Shown in pieces: positions 44,741-53,789 of a stretch of 64,000 bases of DNA. The position numbers were made by a program, and so were the translations under genes. The stretch lies in NCBI RefSeq assembly GCF_014268585.2, contig NZ_CP077092.1, positions 372,001 to 436,000 on the forward strand. The letters run 5' to 3'. This stretch comes from Pseudomonas iranensis. Lineage in GTDB: Bacteria; Pseudomonadota; Gammaproteobacteria; Pseudomonadales; Pseudomonadaceae. Under the pieces are notes generated by a model. It saw only the letters and a program-made list of their open reading frames with translations. It had not been told where the DNA came from and made no database searches. The number at the start of each line of letters is the position of its first letter. Positions within the stretch are counted from its first letter, which is position 1.

Positions 44741-46018
44741 ATGAGCAAGACTAACGCTGAACTGATGGCCCGCCGCACCAATGCCGTACCTCGTGGTGTT
44801 GGCCAGATTCACCCGATCTTCGCCGAGTCGGCAAAGAACGCCACCGTGACCGACGTTGAAGGTCGTGAGTTCATCGACTTCGCCGGCGGTATCGCTGTAC
44901 TGAACACCGGCCACGTGCACCCGAAAATCATCGCCGCCGTGACTGAACAGCTGAACAAGCTGACCCACACCTGCTTCCAGGTGCTGGCTTACGAGCCCTA
45001 CGTTGAGCTGTGCGAAAAAATCAACGCCAAGGTTCCGGGTGACTACGCCAAGAAAACCCTGCTGGTCACCACCGGTTCCGAAGCCGTTGAAAACGCTGTG
45101 AAGATCGCCCGTGCCGCCACTGGCCGCGCTGGCGTGATTGCCTTCACCGGCGCTTACCACGGTCGCACCATGATGACCCTGGGTTTGACCGGTAAAGTTG
45201 TGCCGTACTCGGCGGGCATGGGCCTGATGCCAGGCGGCATCTTCCGCGCGTTGTACCCGAACGAACTGCACGGCGTGAGCATTGACGATTCGATCGCTTC
45301 GATCGAGCGCATCTTCAAGAACGACGCCGAGCCGAAAGACATCGCTGCGATCATCATCGAGCCGGTGCAGGGCGAAGGTGGTTTCTACGTCGCGCCGAAG
45401 GAATTCATGAAGCGTCTGCGTGCGCTGTGCGACCAGCACGGCATCCTGCTGATCGCTGACGAAGTGCAGACTGGCGCTGGCCGTACCGGCACCTTCTTCG
45501 CCATGGAACAGATGGGCGTTGCCGCCGATCTGACCACCTTCGCCAAGTCCATCGCTGGCGGCTTCCCGCTGGCCGGCGTGTGCGGCAAGGCCGAATACAT
45601 GGACGCCATTGCTCCGGGCGGCCTGGGCGGCACCTACGCCGGTAGCCCGATCGCTTGCGCAGCTGCGCTGGCAGTCATGGAAGTGTTTGAAGAAGAGCAA
45701 TTGCTGGACCGCTGCAAGGCTGTCGGCGAGCGCCTGGTCACCGGTTTGAAGGCGATTCAGGCCAAGTACCCGGTCATCGGTGAAGTGCGTGCGCTGGGCG
45801 CGATGATCGCGGTCGAGCTGTTCGAAAACGGCGACAGCCACAAGCCGAACCCGACTGCCGTGGCTGCCGTGGTGGCCAAGGCGCGTGACAAGGGCCTGAT
45901 CCTGCTGTCCTGCGGCACTTACGGTAACGTGTTGCGTGTGCTGGTTCCGCTGACGTCGCCGGACGAGCAACTGGACAAAGGGCTGGCGATCATCGAAGAG
46001 TGCTTCTCTGAACTCTGA
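44741..46018 (+). CDS. gabT: 4-aminobutyrate aminotransferase
   Basis: This 425-aa class III PLP aminotransferase transfers the amino group of GABA to 2-oxoglutarate. The PLP lysine is K269 (FAKSIAGGFPLAG). 'VTTGSEAVENAVKIARAATGRAGVIAFTGAYHGRTMMTLGLTGK' and 'LLIADEVQTGAGRTG' are the family signatures. ATG 44741 has GAGGA six bases upstream; ATG 44729 is within the ribosome-site region. With gabD it makes the GABA-to-succinate pathway; the separate 185-bp gap may hold a second promoter. Confidence 0.95.
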   Translation: MSKTNAELMARRTNAVPRGVGQIHPIFAESAKNATVTDVEGREFIDFAGGIAVLNTGHVHPKIIAAVTEQLNKLTHTCFQVLAYEPYVELCEKINAKVPGDYAKKTLLVTTGSEAVENAVKIARAATGRAGVIAFTGAYHGRTMMTLGLTGKVVPYSAGMGLMPGGIFRALYPNELHGVSIDDSIASIERIFKNDAEPKDIAAIIIEPVQGEGGFYVAPKEFMKRLRALCDQHGILLIADEVQTGAGRTGTFFAMEQMGVAADLTTFAKSIAGGFPLAGVCGKAEYMDAIAPGGLGGTYAGSPIACAAALAVMEVFEEEQLLDRCKAVGERLVTGLKAIQAKYPVIGEVRALGAMIAVELFENGDSHKPNPTAVAAVVAKARDKGLILLSCGTYGNVLRVLVPLTSPDEQLDKGLAIIEECFSEL

Positions 46019-46042
46019 TCCGCTCGTGTGACCCGCTCGACA

Positions 46043-46068
46043 AAAACCCGCTTCGGCGGGTTTTTTTC
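46043..46068 (+). terminator. Intrinsic terminator after gabT
   Basis: AAACCCGC and GCGGGTTT flank the stable TTCG loop and are followed by a seven-T run, 25-50 bp after the gabT stop. Confidence 0.9.
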
Positions 46069-46152
46069 GTCCCTTGAAACACATCGGACCTGTTTGCGCT
46101 GTATCGAATCGCCAGCATTGGCTAAGGTTCAGGCATTGCAAGGAGAGCGCGC

Positions 46153-47364
46153 ATGACTGCCGTTGATTTACCCGCCGTACCCCGGGTGCTGATTGCCGAG
46201 GCTGATCCCTGGTCCCGCGACCTGCTCAAACAAGTGCTGCTCAACGTGCGCTGCGATGCGCGCCTGGATTTGTGTGCCGATGGCCAGCAGGCGATGTCGT
46301 TGCTCAACGAGGTGCCCTATGACTTGGCCATCGTCGATTGGGAGCTGCCTGGCATCGACGGATTACATGTGCTGCGCAGCGTCCGCCAGCGCAAACGCAA
46401 TCCGCCGCTGCCGTTCATTCTGATGAGCAGCCGCAACGACAGCGCCAGCGTGCGCGAAGCGATTCCGCTGGCGCCGACGGCGTACCTGACCAAACCGTTG
46501 AACATGGAAGGCCTGACCGAGCGCTTGCAGGGCTTGCTGCTCAACGCTGGCGAAGCGGTGGTTTGCGAAGTGCCGGCACTGGCGCCGGGCATGACCCTGT
46601 CGGTGTTCCTTGAGCGGCGTCGCGAGCAGGCCGATGGCGCGCCGTTGATGACCGACGTGCAAGTGGCGGTCAAGCGCAGCCTCAATCCCGAGGGGCTGGA
46701 CCTCAAACTGCTGGAAGAAGAGGTCCGCACTGACCCGCAGATTACCGCCGTGCTGATCGCAGCCGCCAACAGTGCCGCGCAACACTACGGCGCGCCGGTG
46801 CAAACCCTGGCCCAGGCGCTGCACCGACTCGGCACCGGGCAGAGCATGAACCTGATTCTCGGCCTGGCGCTCAAACGCAGCGCGCGGCTCAGCGATCCAT
46901 GCCTGGCGGATTACGCCGAGCGCTACTGGAGGCTGTCACTGCACACGGCGGAATACGCCCGCACGCTGGCGCGCCTGCTCGATCTGGATCAGGAGCGCTG
47001 CTATTGCGCGGGCATGCTGCATCGGCTCGGTGATCTGGCGCTGCTGCGCTGCTTGCAGGAATGGCAGCAAGCTGGCGGCGAACTGGACGAGTTGGAGGAG
47101 GTCGGTGAAGCGTTGGCGAAGTTTGGCGCCTCTTATGGCTCGGCATTGCGCACCCGCTGGCGTCTGCCGCTGGAGTTGCGCGAGTTGATTGCTTCGGCCT
47201 ACCAGCTCGGTGGTGGCGTTTACAGTCGCGAGGCGCTGGTGATGCACATGGCCGCGCAGATGGCGCGGCTGACCGAGCATGAAGGCGTAGAGGAGCTGGC
47301 GAAGAGCCGGACGGCGCGGTTGCTCAAGATCGGGCTGCCGGAGTTGATGCGGATGCGCAAATGA
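46153..47364 (+). CDS. REC-HDOD response-regulator protein
   Basis: The protein is 403 aa. The first 125 residues are a receiver domain with phospho-acceptor D62 (AIVDWELPG), acidic residues E16/D18 and K114 (YLTKP). The second half is an HDOD domain ('LKLLEEEVRTDPQITAVLIAAANSAAQHYGAPVQTLAQALHRLGTGQSMNLILGLAL'), an HD-like fold without metal ligands. Such proteins often pass signals to biofilm or motility control. No cognate kinase is adjacent; it converges with the diguanylate cyclase at 47501. Confidence 0.88.
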   Translation: MTAVDLPAVPRVLIAEADPWSRDLLKQVLLNVRCDARLDLCADGQQAMSLLNEVPYDLAIVDWELPGIDGLHVLRSVRQRKRNPPLPFILMSSRNDSASVREAIPLAPTAYLTKPLNMEGLTERLQGLLLNAGEAVVCEVPALAPGMTLSVFLERRREQADGAPLMTDVQVAVKRSLNPEGLDLKLLEEEVRTDPQITAVLIAAANSAAQHYGAPVQTLAQALHRLGTGQSMNLILGLALKRSARLSDPCLADYAERYWRLSLHTAEYARTLARLLDLDQERCYCAGMLHRLGDLALLRCLQEWQQAGGELDELEEVGEALAKFGASYGSALRTRWRLPLELRELIASAYQLGGGVYSREALVMHMAAQMARLTEHEGVEELAKSRTARLLKIGLPELMRMRK

Positions 47365-47383
47365 CAGATCACCACATTCCGAT

Positions 47384-47411
47384 GTGGGAGAGAGCCTGCT
47401 CGCGAAGGCGC
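47384..47411. repeat. Single REP arm (family 1)
   Basis: One arm, TGGGAGAGAGCCTGCTCGCG-like with one change in the core, occurs 20 bp after the REC-HDOD stop without a full partner. A different short palindromic motif, GCGGGCAAGCCCGCTCTCAC, follows at about 47453. Confidence 0.6.
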
Positions 47412-47500
47412 CAGCGCAGGCAACATTTTTTGTTGAAGGTGCGGGCCTCAACGCGGGCAAGCCCGCTCTCACAGGAATTGCGGCAGCCACAAAATATGGG

Positions 47501-48490
47501 TCAGACCGCAATGATCCGGTTTTTGCCCTGCCGTTTCGCCTCGTACATCGCGGCATCCGCGCGGGCGAACAGGCTGTCCAGGCTCTTGTCTTCGTCGGTG
47601 AGGTTGGTCAGGCCCTGGCTTACGGTGATGCTGAATGCTTGGCCGTCGTGGTTGAAGCGCAGTCGCTGGATCTCCTGTTGCAGGCGCTCCGCCACTTGCA
47701 CGGCCATCTCCGGCGCGCAGCCGGGAAACACCGCGGCGAACTCCTCACCGCCAATCCGCCCGAACAGGTCGCCACGGCGCAATGAGCCGCGCCCGCATTC
47801 GGCGATCCGTTGCAGCACATTGTCGCCTTCGGGGTGGCCGTAGCTGTCGTTGATCACTTTGAAATCGTCGATGTCCAGCAGCAGGAAGGCCAGCGGTGTG
47901 CCTTGGCGCCGCGCCTCGGCGAACTCGCGGTGGGCGCATTCGAAGAAGTGGCGGCGGTTGCTGCTTTGCGTCAGCACATCGGTGGTGGCCAAGCGTTGCA
48001 GCTCGGTTTCCATGTGTTTTTTGTCGGTGATGTCTTCGGCGATGCCGACGATGATCACCGGCTGCCCGGGCTCGTCCTGGCGATTGATAAAGCATTTGTC
48101 GCTGAGCCAGCGCACCTGGCCATCGGCCGCGATGATGCGGTACTCGCGATCTTCCACCGCACCTCGGTGCAGGACTTCGGCAAGGCTTTGTTCAGCGTAC
48201 TCCAGATCATCGGGGTAAATGCTGTCACGCCACTGGTTGTAGTCAGCCAGCACAAGCGCGGCGGAACGGCCGAAGATCCGCTCATAGGCCGGACTGACGT
48301 ACAGCACCTGCCGGGTTTCCCAGTTGAAAGCCCAGAGCACGGCGTTGACGCTGACCAGCAGCGAACTGATCAATTGTTCGCGCTCGCTCAGGCGCGCGAC
48401 TTCGCCCTGCGCATGCATCAGCGCCATCAGCGTTTGCGCGGCCTCGGGCCATTGGGTGAAGGTTGTGTCTTTCTGGTTGTTGTTGACCAT
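47501..48490 (-). CDS. PAS-GGDEF diguanylate cyclase
   Basis: The protein is 329 aa. A PAS/PAC sensor at about residues 30-165 ('LISSLLVSVNAVLWAFNWETRQVLYVSPAYERIFGRS' ... 'IIVGIAEDITDKK') precedes a GGDEF domain with an active GGEEF motif. RRGD five residues before it is the RxxD inhibitory site. It should therefore make cyclic-di-GMP with product feedback. The ATG at 48490 is my choice; the frame is open up to an ATG at 48601, but neither has a strong ribosome site and the extra 37 residues look non-conserved. Confidence 0.87.
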   Translation of the reverse strand: MVNNNQKDTTFTQWPEAAQTLMALMHAQGEVARLSEREQLISSLLVSVNAVLWAFNWETRQVLYVSPAYERIFGRSAALVLADYNQWRDSIYPDDLEYAEQSLAEVLHRGAVEDREYRIIAADGQVRWLSDKCFINRQDEPGQPVIIVGIAEDITDKKHMETELQRLATTDVLTQSSNRRHFFECAHREFAEARRQGTPLAFLLLDIDDFKVINDSYGHPEGDNVLQRIAECGRGSLRRGDLFGRIGGEEFAAVFPGCAPEMAVQVAERLQQEIQRLRFNHDGQAFSITVSQGLTNLTDEDKSLDSLFARADAAMYEAKRQGKNRIIAV

Positions 48491-48685
48491 CGGCACAAAT
48501 CTCAAAGGGCGCGCCGCAATATCGACAACGGCCACAGGACAACCCGCCGGAGTGGCGAAGTGTCTTTGAGATAGAGGATTTTCGGCGAAGTTCCCGGCCA
48601 TTACCGAGTCCCGCCGGGCGGCGGGGTTAAGGAGGCGACGTGTGTAACGAGGCTGCGATCTTCGAGATCACAGCCTCGTTGCAGG

Positions 48686-49870
48686 TCAGGCAGTCGCAGG
48701 ACGCAGCGAGTAGGTTTTCAGCTGATCAGCAAAGTCACGCAACGACTGGATGCCACTGGCCTCGGCCTCGTGAATCCATTCCTTGATGGCGGCGAGCATG
48801 TCGTGGCCATTGGAGCTGGTCTTGACCCAGATCTGCTGCAAAGCCAGGCGTTTTTCGTAAATGACTTTCAACGCCTGGCTGTGTTCGAGCATGGTCTGGA
48901 TGCGCAGGTGATGACGATCTTCCAGCAGGCTGGTTTCCCGCGACAGCAGGCGTTTGGCCCGGTGGAACTGGTGGCGCACCGAATGATCGACCTTGGCCAG
49001 CTCTTGCTTGACCAGCGGGCCGATCACCAATTTGCGGTACTGGGCCATGATCTGGAAGCGGTTGTTGAGGATCGCCATGGCGGTGTCCATGTCCAGGCTG
49101 CCCTTGCCCTCGACGCGGTGGGCAATCGGTGCGACCCGCTGCACCTTGGCCAGACGCAGGAAGCAGAAGACCTTGATCCACGCCCAGCCGAGGTCGAATT
49201 CCCACTTCTTCACCGACAGCTTGGCGGAGTTGGGGTAGGTGTGATGGTTGTTGTGCAGCTCTTCGCCGCCGATCAGGATGCCCCACGGCACCAGATTGGT
49301 CGCCGCGTCACGGCATTCGAAGTTGCGGTAGCCGACAGCATGGCCCAGACCGTTGATCACGCCAGCGGCCCACACCGGAATCCACATCATCTGGATCGCC
49401 CAGATGGTGATGCCGATGGTGCCGAACAGCAGCAGGTCGATCACGCCCATGATCGCCACGCCCAGCAGCGGATAGCGGCTGTAGACGTTGCGTTCGATCC
49501 AGTCTTCCGGGCAGTTCTTGCCGTAGATGCGCAGGGTTTCCGGGTTCTGCGCTTCGCTGCGATACAGCTCGGCGCCGGTGCGCAGCACCGTGGACAAGCC
49601 CTTGATGACCGGGCTGTGCGGGTCATCTTCGGTTTCGCATTTGGCGTGGTGTTTACGGTGGATGGCGGTCCACTCGCGGGTGTTCTGCGCCGTGGTCAGC
49701 CACAGCCAGAAACGGAAAAAGTGCTTGAGACCCGCATTCAGCTCGAGCGAGCGGTGGGCCGAGTAACGGTGCAGATAGACCGTGACGGCAACAATCGTCA
49801 CATGGGTCATCAGCAGGGTGACCGCGACCAGTGACCAGGCCGACAAGCCAAGAAAACCTTCGTACCACAT
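48686..49870 (-). CDS. desA: Delta-9 acyl-lipid desaturase DesA-like
   Basis: The protein is 394 aa. It is a membrane di-iron desaturase that introduces a double bond into acyl chains of phospholipids. The histidine boxes HRYSAHR (near residue 34), HRKHHA (near 71) and HNNHH (near 209) are intact, set between four hydrophobic stretches. A helical C-terminal extension of about 150 residues is typical of this Pseudomonas group. It is divergent from the PAS-GGDEF-EAL gene, the same arrangement as I recall for PA0286/PA0285 of P. aeruginosa. It would adjust membrane fluidity. Confidence 0.87.
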   Translation of the reverse strand: MWYEGFLGLSAWSLVAVTLLMTHVTIVAVTVYLHRYSAHRSLELNAGLKHFFRFWLWLTTAQNTREWTAIHRKHHAKCETEDDPHSPVIKGLSTVLRTGAELYRSEAQNPETLRIYGKNCPEDWIERNVYSRYPLLGVAIMGVIDLLLFGTIGITIWAIQMMWIPVWAAGVINGLGHAVGYRNFECRDAATNLVPWGILIGGEELHNNHHTYPNSAKLSVKKWEFDLGWAWIKVFCFLRLAKVQRVAPIAHRVEGKGSLDMDTAMAILNNRFQIMAQYRKLVIGPLVKQELAKVDHSVRHQFHRAKRLLSRETSLLEDRHHLRIQTMLEHSQALKVIYEKRLALQQIWVKTSSNGHDMLAAIKEWIHEAEASGIQSLRDFADQLKTYSLRPATA

Positions 49871-50017
49871 AGGCTATAGGGCCCTCGATAAAGATAAAAA
49901 CAGCCGTTGCATTATCACTAAGCACACAGATAAAACCAGTCGCCCTTTCAGATAAGAAGTCGCTGAATGTTTCTTCACCTATAATTCCAACCTTTTTGTA
50001 GGGACATGGACGACCGA

Positions 50018-51937
50018 ATGTCTGCGACTTACCGCGATGCCTTGCGTGCAGCGCTGCTCTACCTCGTACTCGCCGCCGTATGGCTGCAGGTTTCTGATCA
50101 TTTATTAAGCAGATTCTTCGATGACTCCAGTGCGCTGGCCCGCTGGCAACTGATCAACGGTTATTTGCTGGCAGCGATCAGTGCCGGGCTGATTTTTCTC
50201 GCGCGGGCGCGGCTGTGTCGGTTTCTCGGCATCGGTGCCCGCCTGCGCGAGCGCCACAGCGACCGTGAGCGTCTGCGTCAGGCGGCCGCCGTGTTCGATT
50301 GCACCCGCGAAGGCGTGCTGGTTACCGATCACCGGGGCCTGATCGTCCACGTCAACCGCGCCTTTATCCAGATCACCGGTTATCGGCGCGACGAAGTCAT
50401 CGGCCAGCAGCCCAGTCTGTTCAAGTCCGGCCATCATCCGCCGGGCTTCTATCAGGCGATGTTCGCCACCCTTGAGGCTGAAAGTGAATGGAGCGGTGAG
50501 ATCTGGAACCGGCGCAAGACCGGCGAGATTTATCCACAGTGGCAGACCATTCGGGTGATTCACGATGATTTCGGCCGGCTCAGCCATTACGTGGCGGTGT
50601 TCTCCGACATCAGTGCGATCAAGGATTCCGAGTCCGAGCTCAAACACCTGGCGCATCACGATCCGTTGACCGATCTGCCCAATCGCCTGCTTTTCAGCGA
50701 CCGCGCCGAGCAGGCGTTGTCTTCCGCGCAGACACACAAGCGTGGCTGCGCGCTGCTGATGCTCGATCTGGATCATTTCAAGATGATCAACGACAGCCTC
50801 GGGCATAACGTCGGCGATCGGTTGCTCAAAGCGGTGGCGACGCGGTTGCAGGCATTGTTCGGCCCCGGCATCACCCTCGCAAGGCTCGGCGGTGACGAGT
50901 TCGCGGTGCTCGCGGAAAGTTGTCCACAGCCGGCCCAGGCCGCCGCGCTGGCGCAACGGACTCTGGACGCGTTGAAGGAGCCGGTGCTGGTAGATGGCAA
51001 TCAACTGTTCATCAACGCGAGCATCGGCATCAGCCTGTTTCCCAGCGATGCCCTCAGCGCCGAGCAGTTGTTGCGCAATGCCGACAGTGCGCTGTTCAAG
51101 GCCAAAAGCAGCGGGCGCAATGGCTACGCGCTGTACACCGAAGAGCTCACCGCCCACGCCCAGCAACGGGTCGAAATCGCCTTCGAGCTGCGCCGTGCAC
51201 TGGAGCAGGAAGAGCTGCGCGTCTACTACCAACCGGTGCATGACCTGCAAAGCAGCCGTCTGATCGGCGTCGAGGCACTGGTGCGCTGGCAGCATCCGCA
51301 GCGCGGGCTGGTGTCGCCGGCGGAGTTCATTCCGATTGCCGAGCGCACCGGGCTGATCGCCGAGATCGATGCCTGGGTGATGCAGCAGGCCTGCCGACAG
51401 ATGTGCCAATGGCAGCAGAGCGGTGTGGTGCTGGCGTTCGTCGCGGTGAATGTTTCGTCGCGGCTGTTTGCCCGACGTAAGCTTTACCAGCAGGTGGCGC
51501 AGGTGCTGCACGACACGGGGCTGGATCCGGCGTATCTGGAGCTGGAAGTTACCGAAAGCGCGGTGATGGATGATCCGGAAGTGGCGCTGGAACAGATGCA
51601 TCGCTTGCGCGAGCTGGGTGTGCGTCTGGCCATCGATGATTTCGGCACCGGCTATTCGTCGTTGCTGCGGCTCAAGCGCCTGCCGGTGCAGAAACTCAAG
51701 ATCGATCAGGGCTTCGTCGCAGGGTTGCCGTGGGATGAGGATGACGTGGCGATTGTCCGGGTGATCATCGCGCTGGCGCGGAGCATGGGTATGCAGGTGC
51801 ATGCCGAGGGGATCGAGCAGGCTGAGCAGGCAATATTTCTGTTGGCGCAGGAATGCGATCTGGGGCAGGGCTACTGGTTTGGGCGGCCGGTGTCTGCGGA
51901 TCGGCTTGATTGGGCGAAAACGCCATTGATTGGCTGA
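50018..51937 (+). CDS. PAS-GGDEF-EAL cyclic-di-GMP signalling protein
   Basis: The protein is 639 aa. Two N-terminal transmembrane helices ('AALLYLVLAAVWLQVSDHLL' and 'INGYLLAAISAGLIFLARA') are followed by a PAS domain, a GGDEF domain with intact GGDEF but no RxxD inhibitory site, and an EAL domain with EALVRW, NVSSR, EVTES, DDFGTGYSS and KIDQGF. All phosphodiesterase residues appear present, so it could make or break cyclic-di-GMP. ATG 50018 or ATG 50006; the ribosome site is weak for both. I recall this as the equivalent of PA0285, between desA and oscA. Confidence 0.88.
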   Translation: MSATYRDALRAALLYLVLAAVWLQVSDHLLSRFFDDSSALARWQLINGYLLAAISAGLIFLARARLCRFLGIGARLRERHSDRERLRQAAAVFDCTREGVLVTDHRGLIVHVNRAFIQITGYRRDEVIGQQPSLFKSGHHPPGFYQAMFATLEAESEWSGEIWNRRKTGEIYPQWQTIRVIHDDFGRLSHYVAVFSDISAIKDSESELKHLAHHDPLTDLPNRLLFSDRAEQALSSAQTHKRGCALLMLDLDHFKMINDSLGHNVGDRLLKAVATRLQALFGPGITLARLGGDEFAVLAESCPQPAQAAALAQRTLDALKEPVLVDGNQLFINASIGISLFPSDALSAEQLLRNADSALFKAKSSGRNGYALYTEELTAHAQQRVEIAFELRRALEQEELRVYYQPVHDLQSSRLIGVEALVRWQHPQRGLVSPAEFIPIAERTGLIAEIDAWVMQQACRQMCQWQQSGVVLAFVAVNVSSRLFARRKLYQQVAQVLHDTGLDPAYLELEVTESAVMDDPEVALEQMHRLRELGVRLAIDDFGTGYSSLLRLKRLPVQKLKIDQGFVAGLPWDEDDVAIVRVIIALARSMGMQVHAEGIEQAEQAIFLLAQECDLGQGYWFGRPVSADRLDWAKTPLIG

Positions 51938-51963
51938 ATAGGTCTTATATGGTTAACACCGAC

Positions 51964-52060
51964 CTTGTGGTGAGGGGATTTATCCCCCTTGGGTCGCGTA
52001 GCGGCCCCAAGAAATGGGACTGCTACGCAGTCCAACGGGGATAAATCCCCTCGCCACAAG
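51964..52060. repeat. REP-like long palindrome (family 3)
   Basis: Outer arms CTTGTGG-TGAGGGGATTTATCCCC at 51964-51987 and its complement at 52037-52060 enclose a second imperfect inverted pair (CGCGTAGCGGCC / CTGCTACGCAGTCC). The same type occurs at 53601-53736 and 57890-57984. Confidence 0.85.
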
Positions 52061-52236
52061 TTCTCTTGACGAGTTCAAATCAGCGCAAACCCCTTGCCCT
52101 TCCTCATATTATTTTCTGGTTATATAAACATTCTTAAATAGTCTTTTTAAGAATATCCATGCCTCTCTTATATTGCTCCCACGCCGAACGCAGTGCCGCC
52201 CACTGCCAGGCAAACCCCCTTCAAAGGAGCAGCACC
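52061..52236 (+). promoter_or_regulatory. oscA promoter region with 9-7-9 inverted repeat
   Basis: The stretch is sharply AT-rich. ATTCTTAAA (52130-52138) and TTTAAGAAT (52146-52154) form an inverted repeat about 80 bp before oscA, next to TTATATAAACA. Sulfur-starvation genes of pseudomonads are controlled by the LysR-type protein CysB, which binds AT-rich sites, so CysB is the obvious candidate; this is inference. Confidence 0.45.
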
Positions 52237-52419
52237 ATGAGCGCATCCCTTCGCAGCGTTGACGGTCAGGACGAAAGCACCATCTTGCGGGAAATCCAGA
52301 GCGCCCTGCGCGATCTGCGGTTCGGCGCGGTGGAGATCACTGTGCACAACGCGCAAGTGGTACAGATCGAACGCAAAGAGAAATTTCGTTTGCAGCAACC
52401 CGGTAAACAACCGGGCTGA
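52237..52419 (+). CDS. oscA: OscA/YezD-like small protein of sulfur metabolism
   Basis: The protein is 60 aa, with the family core '[37 protein letters not shown]' (DUF2292/YezD). OscA homologues sit directly before sbp-cysTWA in pseudomonads and were linked to organosulfur use and chromate resistance in P. corrugata (from memory). ATG 52237 has AAAGGAG upstream. A REP-like palindrome lies between it and sbp. Biochemical role unknown. Confidence 0.82.
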   Translation: MSASLRSVDGQDESTILREIQSALRDLRFGAVEITVHNAQVVQIERKEKFRLQQPGKQPG

Positions 52420-52422
52420 AAT

Positions 52423-52492
52423 AAAAAGATCGCAGCCTGCGGCAGCTCCTACAGGGGGCTGTGTGCAGGAGCTGGCGAAGGCGGCGATCTTT
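52423..52492. repeat. REP-like hairpin (family 2), degenerate
   Basis: The arms at about 52423-52453 and 52461-52492 carry the GATCGCAGCC...GGCAGCTCCTACA core of the 18187 copy with several mismatches. It sits between oscA and sbp. Confidence 0.75.
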
Positions 52493-52558
52493 GAAACGGG
52501 ACCGATTTCAGCAATACATAAGAAAAAGCCACCACCAGGAATTCCAGGAGCTTTCACC

Positions 52559-53572
52559 ATGTCGTCGATTCGCCGTTATGCTTTGGCCGCGCTGGCCAGT
52601 GCCGTGTTTGCCGGTTCCGCCGTTGCCAAGGATTACGAGCTGCTCAACGTGTCGTATGACCCGACGCGCGAGCTGTATCAGGAATACAACGCCGAATTCA
52701 TCAAGTTCTGGCAGCAGGATCATGCCGGCGACACGGTGAAAATCCAGCAGTCCCATGGCGGTTCGGGCAAGCAGGGCCGTGCGGTAATCGACGGTCTGCG
52801 GGCTGATGTGGTGACCCTGGCCCTGGCCGGTGACATCGATGAAATCGCCAAGCTCGGCAAGAGCCTGCCCGCCGACTGGCAGAAGCGTCTGCCGGAAGCG
52901 AGCACGCCGTACACCTCGACCATCGTGTTTCTGGTGCGCAAGGGCAACCCGAAAGGCATCAAGGACTGGGGCGATCTGGTCAAGAACGACGTTTCGGTGA
53001 TCACGCCGAACCCGAAAACTTCGGGTGGCGCGCGCTGGAACTTCCTCGCCGCTTGGGCCTATGGCCTGAAAGCCAACGGTGGTGACGAAGCCAAGGCGAA
53101 GGAATACGTACAGACTCTGTTCAAGCACGTGCCGATCCTCGATACCGGCGCCCGTGGTTCGACCATTACCTTCGTCAACAACGGTCAGGGCGACGTGTTG
53201 CTAGCCTGGGAGAACGAAGCATTCCTGGCGCTGAAAGAAGACGGCGGCGCAGACAAGTTCGATATCGTCGTGCCGTCGCTGTCGATCCTCGCCGAACCGC
53301 CAGTGGCGGTGGTCGACAAGAATGCCGAGAAGAAGGGCAACGCGCAGATCGCCGAAGCCTACCTCAAGCATCTGTACAGCCCGGCCGGCCAGGAAATCGC
53401 CGCGAAAAACTTCTATCGTCCACGTGACAAGGACGTAGCGGCCAAGTACGCCCAGCAGTTCCCGAAACTGGAGCTGGTGACCATCGACAAGGACTTCGGC
53501 GGCTGGAAATCCGCGCAGCCGAAATTCTTCAACGACGGCGGCGTGTTCGACCAGATTTATCAGGCGCAGTAA
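52559..53572 (+). CDS. sbp: Periplasmic sulfate-binding protein
   Basis: The protein is 337 aa. A signal peptide ends AVA before [21 protein letters not shown], the classic Sbp/CysP mature start. '[29 protein letters not shown]' and '[19 protein letters not shown]' are the family's sulfate-binding and hinge parts. ATG 52559 has CAGGAG upstream. It binds sulfate (or thiosulfate) for the CysTWA importer encoded downstream after a palindrome-rich gap of 217 bp. Confidence 0.95.
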   Translation: MSSIRRYALAALASAVFAGSAVAKDYELLNVSYDPTRELYQEYNAEFIKFWQQDHAGDTVKIQQSHGGSGKQGRAVIDGLRADVVTLALAGDIDEIAKLGKSLPADWQKRLPEASTPYTSTIVFLVRKGNPKGIKDWGDLVKNDVSVITPNPKTSGGARWNFLAAWAYGLKANGGDEAKAKEYVQTLFKHVPILDTGARGSTITFVNNGQGDVLLAWENEAFLALKEDGGADKFDIVVPSLSILAEPPVAVVDKNAEKKGNAQIAEAYLKHLYSPAGQEIAAKNFYRPRDKDVAAKYAQQFPKLELVTIDKDFGGWKSAQPKFFNDGGVFDQIYQAQ

Positions 53573-53600
53573 TCTGACTTGCAAACTGAGGGAGTGAACT

Positions 53601-53736
53601 CTTGTGGCGAGGGGATTTATCCCCGTTGGGCTACGCAGTAGCCCCAAAATCAGCAATTGCGACAAACCAGATACACCGCATGCGATGGTTTTGGGGCAGC
53701 TACGCTGCCCAACGGGGATAAATCCCCTCGCCACAG
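53601..53736. repeat. REP-like long palindrome (family 3)
   Basis: Outer arms carry CTTGTGGCGAGGGGATTTAT and its complement, with an inner pair CTACGCAGTAGCCCC / GGGGCAGCTACGCTGCCC. It lies between sbp and cysT and could lower transcription or stabilise the upstream message, so that Sbp is made in excess over the permease. Confidence 0.85.
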
Positions 53737-53789
53737 GGCTCGCTCCCACATTGATGCGTTCAGCGGAATGCTTTTAACCAGGGACTTTT

